Assembly (NCBI RefSeq): GCF_900496995.4
Contig: NC_044014.1
Span: forward strand, 23,644,234 to 23,708,233
From: Aquila chrysaetos chrysaetos
Lineage: Eukaryota > Chordata > Aves > Accipitriformes > Accipitridae
Direction: 5' to 3'
Length of the DNA stretch: 64,000 bases
Positions 40,339 through 64,000 of this stretch are shown piece by piece (within the stretch, counting starts at the first letter, position 1; the number at the start of each line of letters is the position of its first letter). Both the position numbers and the translations under genes were made by a program. The notes under the pieces are model-generated. The model did no database searches. It saw nothing but the letters and a program-made list of their open reading frames with translations, and had not been told where the DNA came from.

Positions 40339-42708
40339 AGATGTATCTTGTCTATTAGCCCTAAGCCTTAGTCCTTTTTACCCAGACAAAACCACCTCCC
40401 CTCTGCCAGACTCCCACATGACTAAACTGTTTGTCTTAGCTGAATCTCCAGCACTCAACTTTCTTGAAATACCTAAACTTAACTGCTGAGCTAACTGTGG
40501 ATGACAAAAAAAGCCTGAGGCTGTGATGTGAAGCATTTTACACCCCCCCTCTTTAATGTCTTTCCATCGGAATGTTGAAAAACATGCAACTGCTCAGTTT
40601 AAGTCATGTTACACTGACAGTTTAAGGACCTTGGCAGAATCTGACTGTACCCCCCCTATTTAATTTCTTAAATGAGTTACTATTAGTGGTTAGTTACTAT
40701 TATGCTTAGGGCAGCAATGGAAAGGAGAAATCATCTCAGATCTAATTTTGAAGTATCTCCTTGTAAAGAAGTAGGTTATACAGCAAATGACTGAGCAATG
40801 ACAAAAGCCAGTATCTAAATGCTAACACTACAGAAGAGGTGTAAATCCAAACTGAAAGCAATTGTGACCTCAACAATATAAATGACTATGTGGATGTTTT
40901 CAAAGGATTTGAAAAGAACAGCTTTGAATAGCACATTTGCTTTTTTAGAAAGCCACAGTGAATCTGTCCCCAGCCACTAACGTAACAGAAGCTTCAAGTC
41001 CAGCAGCTAGCAATGTGTTTCCTAACATTTCTAAGCAACGCTTTATCAAATAACAATTGTGCTATAGGACATCCTCATACAAATAGCAAAACCCTATTTC
41101 TATTATCCCTCAAACAAAAATAGCTAGGTCTGGTAGAGTTCATTCTAATATGGCAAACCTTTCACTCTTACACAGCACGTACATAAAGGTTCTTGCAAAA
41201 CAATAATAGATACCAAGTTTACCAAGCATTTCACTTGTCAACCTAAATCTGACTTTAAACTATAACCTTTTTCTGAGATTAAACTCAGAAATACAGACCA
41301 GTTTAAAATTCCTGGGTCAGATTAAAACTAAATATTCCAAATGCAAACAATAGATAGAAGTTGATTTGGGGAGACTAAAAGACATTCCACTCTGCATTAC
41401 ATTGGTCATCCTTGGTGCAGGTATCCACTGTGATATATACAGCTGTCAGCAGCTTCCCCAGCTTGACCCAAGATTCTCATAAGCTTTGGATCTTGTTTCT
41501 TTGCTCTTGAGCAAACTTCCTTACAAGTGAAGAAGCTTAGCATTTAATAATTAAAGCATATTAGTGCATCTACATCTTTTTGTGTGACTAAAAAATCTTC
41601 ACCACGTCACTTGTCCTTCAAAGCAGAATGTTGACTAAGTCTCGCTTGTACATCCTACTACTATGAGAAAATGACCAGATGAATAGGGTTCTATGTCCTA
41701 GTGATATTCACCTGTTTCACAGCAAAAAGTTATTTTCATTACATTCTAGTAACAAAGATACCCGTTGTTGAATGGGTAACACAAATTGAATGATTGATAA
41801 TGAAATTGTAGCAAAAAGTAGGCGAGGAAAGAATGAACAGATACTGTCTATCCTGCATCTGAAAAGCCTAATTTTTTAAGTAACTAACACAATGGTGTTT
41901 CTAGATTGTTAGAAAAAAGAAAGCTGTTTATGAGACTGTTCCTCTCAAAAAGTGTTCAGACTCAAACCAGAAGAGACCTACCTCCTTCTAAGAGAAAAAC
42001 AGCCCCAATCGCAACCATTTATCTTTTTGCTAAAGAGGCCAATCTTCTTCTTCACAATTCAATAGATAAGACTGTAGCAATTTTTTTCACAATTGGAATT
42101 TAATAAGCTTTGAAAGGGAAGCTTTTGTTTAACACTATAAATAATTTTGGGCGGTGAAGTTGCATGTTTGCCATTAAACTAAATGTAGGTAGGCTCTGTG
42201 AACTAGGCTGGTCTTCCCTGTTCGGCTCACCAGGTGGCAGCAAGTTTCTCAAGAGCACAAGTCCCTGCTGTAAAATAAGCCACCAAGAACCCTACTCGGG
42301 CACCTTCTGTACTTCTGCTTCTCAGTTTCACTGAAATGCATTTACACTGCGCAGAACAGTCAGAACCCCCAGCCCACCCCTGAATACTCCTCCTCCCTGC
42401 CGGTGCCCTACAGGTAAGAGCACCACAGATGATGGTTTAATCCAGCAGTTCAGGGAAGAAGTGGCCTATTCCCTGGGACCCACGACAGTGTCTGCTGAGC
42501 CCAGGGCAGGGCAGCATTTACGGCTCCAACTCAAACCAGAAGCCAACCATGCCTCTCACAGCTTTTGCTACCCGTCTCCTGTGGCTGACAGAGCTATTTC
42601 CAAGCCTTCTCCCATCCCTACCCAAGAACAGACTAAGGACACACAGACTTTTTTTTTCCCCCTCCTTAAAATGCTGAAAGCATAAAACAAGCAATGCAAA
42701 CTACTTAC

Positions 42709-42780
42709 AGTTTTCTGGGAGGGAGGATATAGTTTCTTCTCCCCAACAATACAAGAATTATAGACAGCTCCAGACTCCAC
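42709..42780 (-). ncRNA. Second exon-like segment, same strand
   Basis: On the minus strand GCTACTGTGTTTCTGAAAG precedes 72 bases ending AAAACT|GTAAGTAG. Two frames are open; one reads VESGAVYNSCIVGEKKLYPP. It lies in the right order to follow the segment at 43,372-43,431. Function unknown; chance is possible. Confidence 0.22.
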
Positions 42781-43371
42781 CTTTCAGAAACACAGTAGCA
42801 AAAAATAAGTACCTGCTTTCCAAACAAAGAAAACTCAGAGACATAATCCTGTTATCTGACTACTTGCTTAAAGGCTGACAGGAGACACACAGTACGAGAA
42901 ATCAGGTCAACAACCGCCCAAAAAATTTTCCTTCATTGCAGATCTGCCTTCATATCTGGCAAAAACTACTACAGACAACGGATACTGCAAGGGAATCCTC
43001 AAGGAAGCAAGCATCGCTGCAGCTGGGCACTTACTGCCACACAAGTATCAGAACCAGTTCTCTCCAATCACAATGAGTTCTTTCCAGACAAAGACTGAAT
43101 CTCTATTTTTCTTCACATACACAGCTCCAACTAGTGCAGAATACTAATCACAGCCAAGATCTGAGTATCATGTCATGAAACATACTGTCTTGGGAGGTTG
43201 AGAAATTTTCCACCAGTGCTTACAAGGAGGAAGGCACCATCATAACGTTCATCATGTAAGATTTCAGTCATAATTAGTAACACGTCTTTGTTCTGCTCTA
43301 ACACGACACCATGTGCAGACTGTACAGCTCGCAAGTATGGGGGTGCTTCATAAAAAAACCAAAAAACTTAC

Positions 43372-43431
43372 CATTTTTTAACTTGATCTTCTGCACTCAA
43401 ACTTTGAGAAGAGTTTCCAATTAGAATGCAT
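43372..43431 (-). ncRNA. Exon-like segment downstream of PPP3CB
   Basis: On the minus strand TTTTACTTTATTGCAG precedes 60 bases ending AAAATG|GTAAGTTT; both sites are near consensus. One frame is open (ILIGNSSQSLSAEDQVKK) and I do not recognise it. It lies about 570 bp past the putative PPP3CB polyadenylation signal. It may be an exon of an unrecognised minus-strand transcript or a chance match. Confidence 0.25.
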
Positions 43432-43984
43432 CTGCAATAAAGTAAAATCAAACATTAAAATTCCATTAGCAACGTGTCACTTATTTTTATCTTAATTCTC
43501 ATCCTGTTCAGCAGCTCGTCCTTACTTTAAAAAGAATATAGCAAAAAGACTAAATTGTGTATCTGTATTGACTGTCAAAACAAACAGTCCTCCCCCTCTG
43601 CCCAAAAAGCCCAACACACTTCACTAGTCTTGAACGTTTAGTTCAAACCAACACACAAAACGTAGCCGTACTTAACAGCCTTTCTAGAAACAACTAACCC
43701 TGCTCCTACAAGCTTGTACAAACCAACAATGGATGTCCAGATTAGCAGACAGAGAAAATATCTAGGTATTTTATTTATGAGAGAGAACTCAAAAGCGAAA
43801 AAAAAAAGCAGGAATAACATTTAAATTAAATAGCATTTACATTCAACTAGTTCTCTGCAAGCTAAATCTAACCTTTTAGGCTATATTTTCAATAGCTTAA
43901 ATTTTGAAGACTATTTCTAAACAATTTTCAAGGTCAGATTAGACCTAAGTATGCCAAATAAAACCAATACACAATGATAGGAGC

Positions 43985-45506
43985 CGCAGCCCATGCACAA
44001 AATTTATTGTGTGCTACTGTTTATAAAATACTTGAATAGTTCAGAACATGCATAAAATTTCCAACTTAGGGGTATGTACAGATTGTACTTCATGGCAAAC
44101 AAAAAAAAGGGGGGGAGATGAACTCTAGTGACGTAAGTTTCAAGTTGTGTTCCAGGGGACGAGAAGGACATGTAGCAAATGTCAAAATATATAACAAAGT
44201 ACAGTGGCAATCAGTACAGTCCATTATTTGTGAACAAATTAGCACAGGGCTTCAATTTTTATTTTAACCAAGCAGTCCTGTAGATACCAAAATACATGCA
44301 GTCTCAAGTTTACACTTTCACTAATGCCTTAGCAGTTGAACAGAGCAATTGCTTACGCACTGCTTTGCCTAAACAAAAAGTATGTCCGATACAGTTTCAG
44401 TTTCCTTTACAGACTTAAAAATAATAAAAAGCTTGCAGCTATTCAGCCCAGTGATTATTAGCTATTTATGCAACCGTAATACTCACAATAAACTAAAAGT
44501 ACCAATAACATCTAGGTAACCTATAGATGTACATCATAGGTCTATATATTAAATATTTGCAAAATGAAAACATGCATACACAAAATACAATGCCAAGCTT
44601 TACAGACTTGATATGAATCAAAATTTACTTAAACAATGTACAAAGTTCAATTAAAAGTACCTTAAAATTAACACTTCCATATTTTTCTTACTTTTAAAAT
44701 TAGTATATATAATATTTTTTTTTTTTAAAATTCAAGGTGGGGAAGAGTCTTGAAAAAGCTGGGCAAAAAAGTTTCTAAATTAAATATTTTTTTTTTAAAT
44801 CTGTGTTCAAGTAATAAACATTCCTACATAGAAATCTTCTGATAAGCTGTAACTAAAAAATACAGTGAATACAATATAGAATTAGCAACATCTAAGGAGT
44901 AAACCTGAGGTCAGCATTTTACAGAATGACCAACTGAGATTTTTTTTTTTTTGGCATTTTTTTCTGTCTATTTAAAATACAGTTTTTGCAGCCTCAGATA
45001 TTTTAAGACCATTCTAATCTATCGTTTTAAAGACATTTCATGAAACCGATGTCCATTAATAAATAGTTAGCTCTTAGGGTTGTATTTGAAAGTCTGATTT
45101 AAAAAACCAACCAAACAAACTACCTCTACTGAAAGAAAAATCCCATTTGTAAACTTAAAAGTGTTGACAACGATAAGCATAAGATGCTAGTCTAGATGTG
45201 CTTTAGTGATAACAGCCCGATTCTTTCCCCAGATCTCTTCTGAAGCTTTGGCAGCCAGTGAGGGACTTGGTGTAAATTGGTGAGGCACGCTCCCGGGAGG
45301 CTGGGTCACCACGTCAAGAGAGGGGCTGTTGTCTCAAAAGCATGACGGTCTGTCTTCAGTGGGATCAAGTCAGATGGTTCTCCACCTCACATTAAGTAGT
45401 CACTTCAAGCGATCCCCCTGGCTATTTCATCTGTTGTCACATCAAAAAGCAGTAATCTAGGAATTCTCAGGCAAGACATGAGTGAGTAAACCAGAAGCTG
45501 ACGTGG
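43985..45506 (-). other. PPP3CB: PPP3CB 3'UTR
   Basis: The interval between the PPP3CB stop and the AATAAA on the minus strand (44,008-44,003). It is about 1.5 kb, AT-rich, with several poly-U/A blocks (for example 44,711-44,727 and 44,940-44,953). The signal is followed, in minus-strand order, by TTTTGTGCATGGGC and a TGTGTATTGG stretch, which suits a cleavage region. Confidence 0.65.
44003..44008 (-). terminator. PPP3CB: PPP3CB distal polyadenylation signal
   Basis: AATAAA on the minus strand, about 1.5 kb after the stop, followed by GU-rich sequence. Chosen as the main 3' end by spacing and context; other AATAAA-like hexamers are possible. Confidence 0.55.
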
Positions 45507-62827
<17,321 letters not shown>

Positions 62828-63268
62828 CTGTTTGAGAAAAGGCAACAGCACAAAGACTCTTTGAATATTAAATAAGTAAGTTTTACACATTTGTTAAACT
62901 ACATATCCATCAATACCAAGCATTTTTAGAATAAATCCCAACCATATCAAAGAGAAGTAGTTTCTGTATATTTTTTTCCTCTCCTCCTCATGAAATAAGG
63001 CAGAGGCATGCCAAAAGAACCAAACCTGTTAAGAGCAATAAGATTTATTAGTTGTAAAAAGAAGGGAGATAAATTCCAGACTGATGGATATGTGTAATAC
63101 AAGGACAAGTTACAGACAAGGAACAAAATGGTCCTTTTTCATGCACATGCCATATCTACCAATCTGGAGACACTATCAGAAATTAGCAAAGAGAAACAGT
63201 ACAGAAAACAGGAATTATAAAAGAAAAGCATGACTCATTAGCACTGACTAGAAGAGACTAAATATATC

Positions 63269-63314
63269 ATTAAAAAAAAACCCCAAAACAAAAAAAAAAC
63301 AACCCAAAACCCCT
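63269..63314. repeat. A/C-rich simple sequence
   Basis: Runs of A broken by CCC or C (AAAAAACCCCAAAACAAAA). Similar T/G-rich low-complexity sequence is at about 56,060-56,112. No element body is recognised. Confidence 0.7.
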
Positions 63315-63677
63315 GAAATACCCGTCTCCATAATGGATCATTTAACAATGTAATGAAGAGGTGACTAGATTAGCCATCTTAGACTTTCATACAGGCTTTA
63401 TTTCTCAGCCATAGCCCTGGTGTAATGGGCCATGAGCATTTTGGGAGATGTCTGTCTTTGTTTTATTTTTTCTAGCTGCTTCTTTACAAATTTCCACTTG
63501 GAAACACCTGCTTTAGCAGCCTGCAACTTTCGTAGTAGACACAGTGAAAAGGGGCAGAGGTAAGGAGGATAGCGCACTTGTTAACGTAAAAGGAAAATAC
63601 CCTGCTTAAGTACGTAACAGTCAATCAATCTCTGATGTCCCAGAAATGAAATTAGATATCCCAGATTCAATGTAAAG

Positions 63678-63971
63678 TTTATTGGATCTTTATGTAGCTG
63701 GAGTTTGTTCACAAGATGATTTTATCCAAGAAATGTAGGAACAGTTCTTTGATGGACAGTGCATTTATCTCACTTTACCTCCCATACCAAAGAAGATGAC
63801 TTTGATGGTACTAGAGAACACTTAACTCTTCATGACAGGTTCGAAGGGAGGTTTGGTGAGCACCTGGTGAATTTGAGTCTAACGGTCCATAGGAATCCAT
63901 TCAAATATGGAACCAGCAGTAGTGCCAAGCTCTCTCATGCCCTGGAAAATCAGAGCTCCCGAGGCTGCCAC
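63678..63971 (-). other. Candidate terminal exon within PPP3CB intron 5
   Basis: On the minus strand ACTTATGTTACAG is followed by 30 open codons starting VAASGALIFQGMRELGTTAG, a TAG stop (63,881-63,879), and AATAAA at 63,683-63,678. This is the layout of a last exon. It starts in phase 0, which is the phase left by PPP3CB exon 5 (exon 6 starts with a full codon), so it could be an alternative PPP3CB ending; it could equally be the tail of a nested gene, a retrocopy or chance. The protein is not one I recognise. Confidence 0.25.
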
Positions 63972-64000
63972 CTGTAACATAAGTGGAGAGGTCCAGATCT

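Larger units (their letters stand above)
40360..43980. other. ANXA7-PPP3CB convergent intergenic region
   Basis: No gene is recognised. A slightly GC-richer island (about 42,200-42,700) and three exon-like segments stand out: plus 42,326-42,413, minus 42,709-42,780 and minus 43,372-43,431. Each has a good acceptor and donor and at least one open frame. None resembles a protein I know, including MSS51, which lies near this locus in mammals. Confidence 0.5.

Noticed and set aside
40360..43980. MSS51 expected near ANXA7 and PPP3CB
   Set aside because: None of the open frames here resembles MSS51 or an MYND zinc finger; in human it lies upstream of ANXA7, not at its 3' side.

Overview
This is nuclear DNA from a vertebrate, most likely a bird. 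Protein-coding exons with GT-AG introns, CpG-island promoters and AATAAA signals are obvious. A degenerate, 5'-truncated CR1 LINE (about 30,655-31,230) points to birds or other sauropsids, and the short introns and sparse interspersed repeats favour a bird. The species cannot be named from the sequence.

Three genes are firmly supported by exon-by-exon translation with matching splice phases. EIF3F (+, 12,696-17,342, 8 coding exons, 326 aa) encodes the non-catalytic MPN subunit f of translation factor eIF3. ANXA7 (+, non-coding exon 1 near 24,960-25,023, coding 28,442-40,137, 12 coding exons, 463 aa) encodes annexin A7. PPP3CB (-, from the right edge down to a stop at 45,507) encodes the calcineurin A beta catalytic subunit. 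Only exons 6-14 of PPP3CB lie inside the window, giving 301 C-terminal residues; the 5' exons are beyond base 64,000. ANXA7 and PPP3CB are convergent, with about 3.6 kb between their 3' ends.

Layout: 1-6,660 shows no recognisable gene. A small orphan CpG island with an 18-bp minisatellite lies at 6,720-6,960. 7,060-11,880 is AT-rich and non-coding. The EIF3F CpG-island promoter (11,900-12,700) carries six CCAAT pentamers. 17,660-24,250 is intergenic. 24,250-26,020 is the ANXA7 CpG island with a possible divergent minus-strand transcript. 25,024-40,360 is ANXA7. 40,360-43,980 is intergenic with some exon-like segments. 43,985-64,000 is PPP3CB (3'UTR, exons 14-6, introns).

The three genes do not form a pathway. 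EIF3F serves translation initiation; ANXA7 and PPP3CB are both Ca2+-dependent, but nothing here shows joint regulation. The most informative observations are these. PPP3CB intron 12 encodes an intact retained-intron C-terminus (the CnA-beta1 isoform), and a 30-nt cassette exon is also present. ANXA7 intron 5 is too short and divergent to show the mammalian muscle cassette exon. The gene order and orientation differ from human. A candidate alternative terminal exon lies in PPP3CB intron 5, and a 31-bp exact repeat and several exon-like segments are unexplained. No clearly new biological system is evident.
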